This document shows, one piece after another, positions 9,499 to 17,127 of a stretch of DNA of 64,000 bases. The position numbers and the translations under genes were made by a program. The DNA lies in NCBI GenBank assembly GCA_017306015.1, contig JAFKJK010000017.1, positions 50,012 to 114,011 on the forward strand. The letters run 5' to 3'. The DNA comes from Propionibacteriaceae bacterium. GTDB taxonomy: Bacteria > Actinomycetota > Actinomycetes > Propionibacteriales > Propionibacteriaceae. The notes beneath the pieces are model-generated. The model was not told where the DNA came from, ran no database searches, and saw nothing but the letters and a program-made list of their open reading frames with translations. Every line of letters begins with the position of its first letter. Position 1 is the stretch's first letter.

Positions 9499-9539
9499 CG
9501 GATGACATCTGTGGTGCCGGGTCGGCGGCGGGGACGGAC

Positions 9540-11126
9540 GTGAGCGCTGTCGCGCCCCATGTCCTGGCCGCCGACCTCGGCACCTCCGGGATGAAGCTCG
9601 CCCTGGTGGGACACGACGGGCAGGTCGTCGGCTGGGAGTCCGAGCCGGTCGAGCTGCTGATCCTGCCCGGCGGAGGCGCGGAGCAGGTGCCGCAGCACTG
9701 GTGGGACGCATTCGGACGCTGCGCCGCCCGGCTCGCCGCCTGCCATCCGGGCGAGTTCGGGGCGGTGACGACCGTGTGCTGCTCGACCCAGGCCGAGGGC
9801 ACGATCGCCGTCGACGCCGCGGGCGAGCCGCTGACCAACTGCATCCTGTGGATGGACATGCGCGGCGAGCCGAACCTGCGCCGGCAGTTCGGCGGACGGC
9901 CGGCCCTGCGGGGGCTGGCCGCGTCCCGCTACGCGCGCTGGATCCGGCTGACCGGCGGGGCGCCGTCCCCGACCGGCAAGGATCAGGCCGCGCACATGCT
10001 GTGGGTGCGGGACGAACTGCCGGCGGTCTACGAGAAGACCGCCGTGTTCCTGGACGTGCTCGACTACCTCAATCTGCGGCTGACCGGACGGGTGGTGGCC
10101 ACGGTCGACTCGATCCTGACCGCGTGGGTGACCGACAACCGCGACCCGCGGCGCGTCCGCTACGACTCGGGACTGGTGGCGGACTCGGGGATCGAGGCGT
10201 CCAAGCTGCCCGAGATCGTCGCGTGCACCGAGGTGATCGGGACGCTGACGCCGGCCGCGGCGTCCCACCTGGGGCTGCCGGCGGCGTCGGTGCAGGTGGT
10301 GGCCGGCGCGATCGACACGTCCGCTGCCGCGGTCGGGGCGGGGACGGTCTCGCCGGGGGACTGCCATCTCTATCTCGGGACCTCGTCGTGGATCGCCGCG
10401 CACGTGACGGCGAAGAAGACCGACATCGTCAACGGGATCGCCTCGGTGCCGTGCGCGCTGGGCGACCGGTACCTGATGACGGCGCTGCAGGCGACTGCCT
10501 CGGGCAACCTGAACTGGCTGCGCGACAACGTCGTCGGTGCCGCGGACCCGCTGGTGGCCGCGGATGTCCGCGGGGAGTTCTTCGAGCTGTCGGACGTGAT
10601 CGTGCCGTCCGTCCCGGCGGGGTCGAACGGGGTGCTGTACACACCGTGGATCTACGGCGAGCGCGTCCCGGTGGACGATCTGGCGCTGCGGGCGGGCCTG
10701 TTCAACGTGTCGCTGCACAACACCCGTGCGGACCTGCTGCGGGCGGTGTTCGAGGGGATCGCGCTGAACACCCGCTGGATGCTGGGGCCCGTGAACCGGT
10801 TCCTCGGCTCTGGAGTGCGCTCGCTCCGGCTGATCGGCGGTGGCGCCCGGTCGGATTCGTGGACGCAGATCCTCGCCGACGTCCTCGGCGTCGCCGTGCA
10901 GCGGGTGGAGCAGCCGGTGGCCGCGAACGCCCGCGGTGCCGGCTTGATCGGCGCGATGGGCGTGGGCGCGATCACCGCGTCCGATGTGCCGGCCTTGGTG
11001 CGGGTCGCCGACGTGTTCGAGCCGAACCCGGCCCATCGACAGATCTACGACGAGGCTTTCGCCACGTTCGTCGACCTGCACCACCGCCTGGCCCCGGTCT
11101 ACCGCCGCCTCGCCCGCCGCCCCTGA
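9540..11126 (+). CDS. FGGY-family carbohydrate kinase
   Basis: A 528-residue kinase with both halves of the FGGY/xylulokinase fold: the phosphate-1 motif (AADLGTSGMKLALV) at the N-terminus and the adenosine motif (LIGGGARSDSWTQILADVLG) at residues ~430-450. It phosphorylates a sugar or polyol with ATP; substrate class cannot be read from sequence. GTG 9540 follows GGGGACGG. It lies 41 bp after the aldolase/aminotransferase gene and should be cotranscribed. Its TGA stop (11124-11126) is the first three bases of a REP element. It is not next to xylA, so it need not be the xylulokinase of the xylose region. Confidence 0.85.
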   Translation: MSAVAPHVLAADLGTSGMKLALVGHDGQVVGWESEPVELLILPGGGAEQVPQHWWDAFGRCAARLAACHPGEFGAVTTVCCSTQAEGTIAVDAAGEPLTNCILWMDMRGEPNLRRQFGGRPALRGLAASRYARWIRLTGGAPSPTGKDQAAHMLWVRDELPAVYEKTAVFLDVLDYLNLRLTGRVVATVDSILTAWVTDNRDPRRVRYDSGLVADSGIEASKLPEIVACTEVIGTLTPAAASHLGLPAASVQVVAGAIDTSAAAVGAGTVSPGDCHLYLGTSSWIAAHVTAKKTDIVNGIASVPCALGDRYLMTALQATASGNLNWLRDNVVGAADPLVAADVRGEFFELSDVIVPSVPAGSNGVLYTPWIYGERVPVDDLALRAGLFNVSLHNTRADLLRAVFEGIALNTRWMLGPVNRFLGSGVRSLRLIGGGARSDSWTQILADVLGVAVQRVEQPVAANARGAGLIGAMGVGAITASDVPALVRVADVFEPNPAHRQIYDEAFATFVDLHHRLAPVYRRLARRP

Positions 11127-11273
11127 ACCGCCGGGGACAGGTACTTCGGTTCACCTGAACCATCGGGGACAGCTACTTCGGTTCACCAGTCGGTTCGCCT
11201 GAACCATCGGGTGAACCATCGGGGACAGGTACTTCGGTTCACCTGAACCGCCGGGGACAGGTACTTCGGTTCA
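11124..11273. repeat. REP-like cluster left of the RAYT gene, four F copies
   Basis: Copies at 11124-11153, 11156-11185 (with GACAGCTAC in the core), 11212-11241 and 11244-11273, all F. A half copy (TGAACCATCGG) sits at 11200-11210. The first copy overlaps the kinase stop codon. All four point the same way and are mirrored by four R copies right of the transposase gene. Confidence 0.93.
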
Positions 11274-11391
11274 GCATCCACAGGGAGACCCATCCGGCGC
11301 CGGAGTTATCCACAGCCCGCCAAGTCGGCGACCCAATCTCGGCCGGCCTCACGATTCTGTGTGGCCGCAAGACTCTACGAGAGGGGAACCC

Positions 11392-12162
11392 ATGCCACGC
11401 CAACCCCGACAGCTGTCGGACTCGGGCATCTACCACGTCATGCTTCGTGGGGTGAACCGCGATGCCATCTTCCTCGAGGAGGACGACTACGAGCGGTTCC
11501 TGCGCACCCTGGCGCTCGTCAAGGCCGCGTCCGGATGCAAGGTACTCGCCTACTGCCTGATGACGAATCACGCACACCTCGTCCTCAGGGCCACCGATGA
11601 GCCCATCGGCGCGGTGATGAAGCGCCTCGGCGTCCGGTATGTGCACTGGTTCAACCGAAAATACGGCCGCGTCGGCCACCTTTTCCAGAGCCGTTTCAGA
11701 AGCATTCCGGTCGAGAACGACTCCTATCTTGCGACGCTGATTGGGTACGTGTGGAACAACCCGGTGGTGGCAGGGACGGTCACGCACGCTGAGCAGTACG
11801 ACTGGAGCAGCCGCCGTCATCTGGGGCATGACTCGATTCTCGTAGACCATAAGGACCTCCGAGAACTCCTGCCCGAAGGCGGTTTGGAGGAACTGGCCAC
11901 CTGCGTCCCACCCGACCGGGACGAGACACTGGACGTTCTCGGAATGGAGCCTTATCCAACCGATCTGGAGATCTCTGAACTGCTCAAGCAAGCATGCGGT
12001 GCGAGCAGTCCATCGGAGTTCTGCGAGCTCGACAAGGCAATTCAGAAACGGGCGATTACCGAGCTTCGGGCGCGATCCGCGTCGTACGCGCGCATTGCTA
12101 GAGCGACGGGGATGAGCGTCTCGGCGGTGCGACGAATGCACGTCGCCGCCCTGGGACGGTAG
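11392..12162 (+). CDS. REP-associated tyrosine transposase (RAYT), Y1 HUH family
   Basis: A 256-residue protein related to IS200/IS605 TnpA. It has the HUH motif (LMTNHAHLVL, His60 and His62) and the catalytic tyrosine (Tyr119 in IGYVWNNPV) spaced as in RAYTs. The C-terminal part ends in an HTH-like stretch (YARIARATGMSVSAVRRM) that could read DNA. ATG 11392 follows GAGGGG. RAYTs are single-copy, domesticated enzymes that cut and join REP hairpins. The flanking REP clusters in opposite orientation match the classic RAYT-REP unit and make this the likely source of the repeats in the window. Confidence 0.9.
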   Translation: MPRQPRQLSDSGIYHVMLRGVNRDAIFLEEDDYERFLRTLALVKAASGCKVLAYCLMTNHAHLVLRATDEPIGAVMKRLGVRYVHWFNRKYGRVGHLFQSRFRSIPVENDSYLATLIGYVWNNPVVAGTVTHAEQYDWSSRRHLGHDSILVDHKDLRELLPEGGLEELATCVPPDRDETLDVLGMEPYPTDLEISELLKQACGASSPSEFCELDKAIQKRAITELRARSASYARIARATGMSVSAVRRMHVAALGR

Positions 12163-12172
12163 GCGTCCCAGC

Positions 12173-12351
12173 TGAACCGAAGTACCTGTCCCCAACGGTT
12201 CACTCTGTGACCGCAGTCGTCCCCCTGAACCGAAGTACCTGTCCCCGACGGCTCAGGTGACGGTGAGGATCCGTCCCCCTGAACCGAAGTACCTGTCCCC
12301 GACGGTTCACGACGACCTACCTGAACCGAAGTACCTGTCCCCGATGGTTCA
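12173..12351. repeat. REP-like cluster right of the RAYT gene, four R copies
   Basis: Copies at 12173-12202, 12226-12255 (ends GGCTCA), 12280-12309 and 12322-12351, all R. The last three plus-strand bases (TCA, 12349-12351) are the TGA stop of the minus-strand MFS gene. Confidence 0.93.
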
Positions 12352-13584
12352 GGCGTCGCCGGGGATCGGGACGGACAGACTCGGCTCGGGCTGGCGGAGC
12401 ATCCAGGCACCGATCGCGGCCAGCAGGACGCCCAGGATGACGAAGCTGACGACGAAACCTCCACCGCCGCCACGGGCCGCGTCCATGAACAGGACGACGA
12501 CGAACGACGCCTGGCCGACCAACTGGAACAGGCCGGACGAAGCCCCCTCCGGCGTCGGCGCGGCGATCTCGGACGCGTACTGCATCCCCACCGGCATCGC
12601 CCCGGTGAGCAAGAACCCGACGACGAACGAGCAGATCCCCAGCGCCACCACCGGGATCCCGGTGACGATGAACGCGACCATCACCGGCGCCGCCACGATC
12701 ATCGGGACGCCCGTCCACGGCACCCGCTTCCCCGATCGGTCGGACGCAGCGCCGAGCGCCAGCGCCCCGATCACGCCGCCGACCAGCAGGCATTCCAGCA
12801 GGATCTCGGCCGCGTCCTCCGGCAGCCCGATCGCCGACACCACCTGCAGCGCCCAGGTGGACAGCCCGTTGAACACTCCCAGCGCCACGAACAACGCAGC
12901 CAGGAACACCTGGAACGGACGCTGCGCGATCGCATGCCGCAGCCCCGCCAACTCCAGCGCGTGGGCGTCGTCGGCATCGGCGATGCCACGGTCGGCGTCC
13001 CGGGCGAGGACGCAGTAGAGGACGGCGGTCACCGCGGCGGCCACGGCGAACACCCCCAGCACGTCGTTCACCGGCAGTCCGGCGTCCACGAGCGCCGGCG
13101 ACAGCGCCGTCCCCGCGGCGACGCCGACCATCATCGCGAGGGTGAGGATCGACACGACGGTGGCTCGCAGTTGCCGCGGGAACCACTTGCCCGCGACCGT
13201 CGTCCAGGCGTTGAACAGCAGCGGTTGGGCTGCGGCCACGACCAGCGTCCCGGCCATCGCCCAGCCGTAGGACGGTCCCGCCAGCCACCGCACCAGGCCG
13301 CCGACGGCCACCATCACCGACCCCAACCCGACGGCGAACCGGATCCCCCGCCGGTCGACCAGCCACGCCGCCGGGATCGACAGCGGGATGAACACCACCA
13401 TGAAGCTGATCGAGAAGTAGCCGATCAGCGTGGTCGACACCCCGTAGAACGCGGCTGCGGTCGTGCTGATCGGCGACAGCGCGATCCACTGCAGCTGGAT
13501 GGTGATGTTGACCAGGACCGACACCGCCAGGACGACCCAGCGGTAGCGCGACGAGACGGCGGCGGACGCGGCAGCGGTGCTCAC
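12349..13584 (-). CDS. MFS transporter
   Basis: A 411-residue protein with about 12 hydrophobic helices. The first loop carries the MFS signature (AAWLVDRRGIRFAVGLG) and a related sequence (LGAASDRSGKRVPWTG) follows the sixth to seventh helix. The substrate is unknown. The stop codon is supplied by a REP element. The nearest minus-strand gene upstream is 127 bp away, so it is probably monocistronic. Confidence 0.85.
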   Translation of the reverse strand: MSTAAASAAVSSRYRWVVLAVSVLVNITIQLQWIALSPISTTAAAFYGVSTTLIGYFSISFMVVFIPLSIPAAWLVDRRGIRFAVGLGSVMVAVGGLVRWLAGPSYGWAMAGTLVVAAAQPLLFNAWTTVAGKWFPRQLRATVVSILTLAMMVGVAAGTALSPALVDAGLPVNDVLGVFAVAAAVTAVLYCVLARDADRGIADADDAHALELAGLRHAIAQRPFQVFLAALFVALGVFNGLSTWALQVVSAIGLPEDAAEILLECLLVGGVIGALALGAASDRSGKRVPWTGVPMIVAAPVMVAFIVTGIPVVALGICSFVVGFLLTGAMPVGMQYASEIAAPTPEGASSGLFQLVGQASFVVVLFMDAARGGGGGFVVSFVILGVLLAAIGAWMLRQPEPSLSVPIPGDA

Positions 13585-13710
13585 GGCTTCACCCTAGTGA
13601 GCACGCGTGTCGACCGGCCCGGAACCCCGGATCGCGGCTCCGTCGGCGTGTCCACACCTCGTCCGGACGACACCCCGCCTCGCTCCAGTCCGAGCGAGCA
13701 GACCGTGGCC

Positions 13711-14172
13711 TCAGCCGCAGGACGCCGGTCCCCAGAGCCGCTGGACGGCGGCGACGCCGAGAATGAGGAGCGCGGGGACGACGTTCCCGGTGGCCGCGCC
13801 CTGGCCGAGCAGCCACGCTGCACCGAGCACTGCCAGGGGTGGCATCGCCGCGCACGCACCACCACCGGCGAGCAGCTGGCCCCTGGTCCCCCGTGGCGGC
13901 ACGTAGCTGGCCAGGACGAGCGCACCGATCAGGGTCGCCGCGGCAACGACGACGAGCATGCCCGGGCCGGCGGCGGATCCTCCCGCGCTGCTCCAGTACA
14001 GCAGTCCGAGGACCGGCAGCAGCGCGATCGTGACGACCAGGTGCCGCTTCGACCACGTCGCCCTCAGGTACCTCAGCCCGGTGATCGGACGCACCGCGTC
14101 GAGCCTGGGGATGCTCGCGATCGTCTCGGCGGCCGGGTTCTCGTCCCGCACCGGGGGTGCCTCGGGGGCCAT
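13711..14172 (-). CDS. Small membrane protein of unknown function
   Basis: 153 residues: a ~45-residue hydrophilic N-terminus followed by four hydrophobic helices (VVTIALLPVLGLLYW, MLVVVAAATLIGALVLAS, PPLAVLGAAWLLG and the C-terminal one). I do not recognise a family. Its ATG (14172) shares one base with the stop of the upstream Cys-rich gene (TGATG), so translation is probably coupled. Both should answer to the CsoR-type operator at 14433, suggesting a role in copper or reactive-sulfur stress. Confidence 0.65.
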   Translation of the reverse strand: MAPEAPPVRDENPAAETIASIPRLDAVRPITGLRYLRATWSKRHLVVTIALLPVLGLLYWSSAGGSAAGPGMLVVVAAATLIGALVLASYVPPRGTRGQLLAGGGACAAMPPLAVLGAAWLLGQGAATGNVVPALLILGVAAVQRLWGPASCG

Positions 14173-14348
14173 CAGCGCCTCACCGACCCGAGCGGCTGCC
14201 TGGGGTACCAGTGAGCCGGACGCGCCGGTGCGGCCGCGCAGCCACAGCGCTCGGCCTCAGGGACGGCCGACAGCACCCGGTTGACGTGCATCCCGCAGCC
14301 CTTCCAGGTCGTCTTGCCACAACGCGGGCAGACCGCAGGGTTACACAC
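14172..14348 (-). CDS. Small Cys-rich putative metal-binding protein
   Basis: 58 residues starting at GTG 14348, chosen because AAGGAGG lies four bases ahead. The N-terminal half carries a compact cysteine set (CNPAVC, CPRCGKTTWKGCGMHV, then CGC), which fits a zinc-ribbon-like or copper/thiol-binding fold. Similar short CGKTTWKGCGMHV-type proteins are common and uncharacterised in actinobacteria, from memory. The C-terminal ~25 residues are Pro/Arg-rich. It is first in a two-gene unit behind the operator at 14433-14448. Confidence 0.7.
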   Translation of the reverse strand: MCNPAVCPRCGKTTWKGCGMHVNRVLSAVPEAERCGCAAAPARPAHWYPRQPLGSVRR

Positions 14349-14432
14349 TCCGCCTCCTTGGCGACCAGGTTCGTACCGCGGGCCCGGTCCCATGAGTCAG
14401 CACGGCCCGGGCCTGCGGTCGAGAGGGATTTG

Positions 14433-14448
14433 ATACCCCCGGGGGTAT
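14433..14448. promoter_or_regulatory. CsoR/CstR-type operator palindrome
   Basis: ATACCCCCGGGGGTAT, a perfect 16-bp palindrome of the class bound by CsoR-family repressors. It lies 85 bp ahead of the Cys-rich gene (start 14348, minus). No other gene starts nearby, so that unit is the likely target. Confidence 0.75.
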
Positions 14449-14501
14449 GCTACCGGCACTGGTCCGCCGCGGCAACCATCCCGGACGGGCAAACCCGTCC
14501 A

Positions 14502-14780
14502 TCACGAGCGAGCGATGACGGCAAGCAGCTCCGTGGCGTCGATGACGAGGTAGTCGCGGCCGTCCAGGCTCAGCTCGGTGCCGGTGTACTGGGGGAAGAG
14601 CACGGTCTCGCCCGGCTTGACCTTGATCAGATCCTGGTCGTCCCCGACCGCCACCACGACGCCGCGCTGCTGCTTGGCCTTGGCGGTGTCGGGGATCACC
14701 AGTCCGCTCGCGGTCACGCTCTCCTGGTCGAGCACCTCGACGAGCACTCGCGAACCCAGGGGCTGGACGGTCTCACTCAC
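14502..14780 (-). CDS. GroES-type co-chaperonin
   Basis: 92 residues with the full Cpn10 fold: PLGSRVLVEVLD at the start, a mobile-loop region near SVTASGLVIPDTAKAKQQRG, and KPGETVLFPQYTGTEL later. Co-chaperonins cap GroEL rings. There is no groEL in the window; the gene instead follows a glutaredoxin gene, so this is probably an accessory paralogue. The 62-bp gap to the glutaredoxin gene and shared strand suggest one transcript from the operator at 15137. Confidence 0.85.
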   Translation of the reverse strand: MSETVQPLGSRVLVEVLDQESVTASGLVIPDTAKAKQQRGVVVAVGDDQDLIKVKPGETVLFPQYTGTELSLDGRDYLVIDATELLAVIARS

Positions 14781-14842
14781 AGTAGTTTCCTTTCCGATGG
14801 TTTGACTCCGCGCCCGGTGGCCGGAGCAGTCATGGACGCCGG

Positions 14843-15103
14843 TCAGCGCGGCTTGAGTCCGAGGATCGCGTCGATGCGGGGCTTGTCGAAGCCGACGATC
14901 GGCCGGCCGTCGATCTCGATCACCGGGACGCCCATCTGCCCGGTGCGGCGGACGAGGTCCCCGGCGGCGGCCTGGTCCCGGCTGACATCGACCTCACGGA
15001 AGCCCACCTGCCGTTCGCGCAGGTAGGCCTTCAGCCGGTTGCACCACGAACAGGTCGGTGTGGTGAACACCACGACCCGGTGTGGCTTGGGCGGGTTCGG
15101 CAT
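14843..15103 (-). CDS. Glutaredoxin / mycoredoxin-like thiol oxidoreductase
   Basis: 86 residues, a typical glutaredoxin length. The redox motif is CSWC (Cys18, Cys21) in VVFTTPTCSWCNRLK, and the cis-proline region is GVPVIEIDGRPIVGF. In actinobacteria such proteins usually work with mycothiol. ATG 15103 follows AGAGGAG; the frame remains open upstream but has no coding character. A CsoR-type palindrome lies 34 bp upstream in the gap to the divergent MFS gene. Confidence 0.88.
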   Translation of the reverse strand: MPNPPKPHRVVVFTTPTCSWCNRLKAYLRERQVGFREVDVSRDQAAAGDLVRRTGQMGVPVIEIDGRPIVGFDKPRIDAILGLKPR

Positions 15104-15136
15104 CTCGGTCTCCTCTCGTCGGCGTCTTTCCAGACT

Positions 15137-15152
15137 ATACCCCCCGGGGTAT
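15137..15152. promoter_or_regulatory. CsoR/CstR-type operator palindrome between divergent genes
   Basis: ATACCCCCCGGGGTAT, a near twin of the site at 14433. It lies in the 58-bp gap between the glutaredoxin gene (start 15103, minus) and the MFS gene (start 15162, plus) and could repress both. The repressor gene at 16712 is third in the plus-strand unit, so control is probably autogenous. Confidence 0.8.
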
Positions 15153-15161
15153 GCTGACGGC

Positions 15162-16433
15162 ATGGTCACCACCACTCCGGCCCCGCTCGTCGACGCCGCG
15201 ACCCAGCGCCGCACCGTGGTGCTGCTGTCGGCCGCGCAGGTACTCAGCGGCGTCGGCGCCGGAGCAGTGGTCTCCACCGGCTCGCTGCTCGCGGTCGACC
15301 TGTCGGGTGCCGACGCCTGGGCCGGCTCGGTGACAACGGCGACCACCCTCGGTGCCGCGATCGCTTCGACCCTGCTCGCCCGGCTCGCCCACGCTCGTGG
15401 TCGCCGGCCGGCCCTGGCCACCGGCCTACTGGTGGCCACCGCGGGCGCCCTGGCGGCCGTCGCGGCCGGAGTGCTCCGCTCGTTCCCGCTGCTGATTCTC
15501 GCCGGGGCCCTGATGGGGTTCGGGAATGCGGTGAATCTGCAGGCGCGCTTCGCCGCGACCGACCTCAGCACGCCCGAGCGCCGGGCCCGCGACCTGTCCC
15601 TTGTGGTGTGGATGAGCACGGTCGGGGCGATCGCGGGGCCGAACCTGATGGGTCCGGGCGGCGGCCTGGCGGTCGCGGTCGGGCTGCCTGAGCTGACCGG
15701 CATGTTCCTGCCGTCAGCGGCCGGGATGGTGGCCGGCATGCTCGTGCTCTGGATCGGCCTGCGTCCCGATCCGTACCTGGCCTCGCAGCGGACGCCGTCC
15801 GACTCGCGTGAGCCGCGGCCGGCCCATCCGGGCTTCCTGCAGGGAGCCCGCGTGCTGCTGTCCTACCCCCTCGCGCGGACGGCGCTCATCGGGATGCTCG
15901 CCGCGCACGCCACGATGGTGGCCGTCATGTCGATGACGCCGGTACACCTGACCGGACACGGCGCCACGATCACGGTGGTGGGCCTCACGGTGAGCCTGCA
16001 CATCGCCGGCATGTACGCGCTGGCCCCGGTGATGGGCGTCCTCACCGACCGGCTCGGCTCCCGGGCGATGATGCTCGCCGGCCTGGGCGCCATCGCCGCC
16101 TCGACCCTGATCGCAGGCTTCAGCGGCACGTCCCACCTGCTGACGATCGTCGGCCTCGTGCTGCTCGGCCTGGGCTGGTCGGCCGCGACCATCGCCGGCT
16201 CGGCCCTGCTCGTCGACGCCGTCCCCGACCACGCCCGGGTCACCTCCCAGGGAGTGTCGGACAGCCTGATGAGCCTGGCCGGTGGGGTTGGCGGCGCCCT
16301 CGCCGGCCTCGCCCTGGCCACCGTCGGCTACGCCGGTCTCGGCGTCGCCGCCACGATCACCGCGGTCGCGGCCATCGCCGCCGTCGGCCGCCTCCGTTCC
16401 CGTTCCGTCCGATCCCAAGGAGACCCGACATGA
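15162..16433 (+). CDS. MFS transporter under CsoR-type control
   Basis: 423 residues and about 12 helices, with the signature loop RLAHARGRRPALATGLLV and a second copy-like loop VLTDRLGSRAMMLAG. ATG 15162 lies ten bases after the operator palindrome, so transcripts may be nearly leaderless. The stop overlaps the next gene by ATGA. It may export a copper- or sulfur-related solute, but the substrate cannot be read. Confidence 0.82.
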   Translation: MVTTTPAPLVDAATQRRTVVLLSAAQVLSGVGAGAVVSTGSLLAVDLSGADAWAGSVTTATTLGAAIASTLLARLAHARGRRPALATGLLVATAGALAAVAAGVLRSFPLLILAGALMGFGNAVNLQARFAATDLSTPERRARDLSLVVWMSTVGAIAGPNLMGPGGGLAVAVGLPELTGMFLPSAAGMVAGMLVLWIGLRPDPYLASQRTPSDSREPRPAHPGFLQGARVLLSYPLARTALIGMLAAHATMVAVMSMTPVHLTGHGATITVVGLTVSLHIAGMYALAPVMGVLTDRLGSRAMMLAGLGAIAASTLIAGFSGTSHLLTIVGLVLLGLGWSAATIAGSALLVDAVPDHARVTSQGVSDSLMSLAGGVGGALAGLALATVGYAGLGVAATITAVAAIAAVGRLRSRSVRSQGDPT

Positions 16434-16654
16434 CCCTGCTCACCTTCTTCAGCACCCCGGCCGGCCGATGGACGCGAGCCATCGCCGGCGTCGTCCTGAT
16501 CGCCGTCGGCGCCCTGCTCGGCGGCTGGTGGTTCCTGCTCGCCGCGCTCGGCCTGGTGTTCGTCCTCGTCGGCGCCCTGGACGTGTGCCTGCTGGCCCCG
16601 TTGTTCGGCAAGCCCCTGCGCGGCAAGGACTTCCGTTCCGCGCAGAGTGCCTAG
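16430..16654 (+). CDS. DUF2892-like small membrane protein
   Basis: 74 residues: a short N-terminus (PAGRWTRAIAGVVLIAVG), two hydrophobic helices and a short tail (APLFGKPLRGKDF), as in the DUF2892/YgaP membrane domain. In several bacteria this domain is linked to rhodanese and sulfide or persulfide handling. Start overlaps the MFS stop by ATGA, so it is translationally coupled. Confidence 0.7.
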   Translation: MTLLTFFSTPAGRWTRAIAGVVLIAVGALLGGWWFLLAALGLVFVLVGALDVCLLAPLFGKPLRGKDFRSAQSA

Positions 16655-16711
16655 GCGGCGTCCGGCCCGACCTCCCTCCCCGTCATCCTCGCCGACCAAC
16701 GGAGACGCCCG

Positions 16712-16990
16712 ATGCCCGCAGCGAGTACCAGCGCAGCCGACAACAAGCGGAAGGTCCTCAACCGGCTGCGGCGCGCCAGCGGCCAGTTGACCGCAGTCAT
16801 CGCCAGCGTCGAGGCCGAGACCGGCTGCCAGGACGTGATCACGCAGCTGACCGCAGTCCGCAGCGCTCTCGACAAGGCCGGGTTCGCGATCCTCTCGAAC
16901 GCGCTCCAGGAGTGCCTCGACCCGGCCAGCCCGGACGGGGACGGCCCGACCCGCGAGCAACTCGAGAAACTCTTCCTGATGCTCGCCTGA
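16712..16990 (+). CDS. CsoR-family repressor, CstR-like
   Basis: 92 residues with the DUF156 helical fold (NKRKVLNRLRRASGQLTAVI, then DVITQLTAVRSALDKAG). Of the copper ligands of CsoR, Cys39 (ETGCQDV) and Cys68 (LQECLD) are kept, but the His four residues before the second Cys is Ala64. CsoR copper sensors keep that His, while CstR persulfide sensors lack it. With TusA, DsrE2 and DUF2892 genes nearby, a reactive-sulfur sensor is the better call. It is third in the operon started at 15162 and likely binds the three ATACCC-type palindromes. Confidence 0.8.
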   Translation: MPAASTSAADNKRKVLNRLRRASGQLTAVIASVEAETGCQDVITQLTAVRSALDKAGFAILSNALQECLDPASPDGDGPTREQLEKLFLMLA

Positions 16991-17040
16991 CCCGGGCACC
17001 CCGAGAGAGCCGTCGGGGCAGCACCGCCGGAACAGCACGA

Positions 17041-17067
17041 GGTGCCGGCCCCGGGTTCGCCGGCACC
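17041..17067. terminator. Possible bidirectional terminator hairpin
   Basis: GGTGCCGG at 17041-17048 pairs with CCGGCACC at 17060-17067 across an 11-nt loop. It sits between the convergent CstR-like and QmoC-like genes. No T-run follows on either strand, as is common in high-GC genomes. Confidence 0.5.
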
Positions 17068-17127
17068 GCCCTGCCGCTCCGTCCGGAGAGCTCCTACCCC
17101 AGCGAGGTACCCAGCTCCAGGCTCGCG

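Noticed and set aside
16712..16990. Copper-sensing CsoR
   Set aside because: The copper-ligand His is replaced by Ala and no copper ATPase or chaperone gene is near; a CstR-type role fits better, although not proven.
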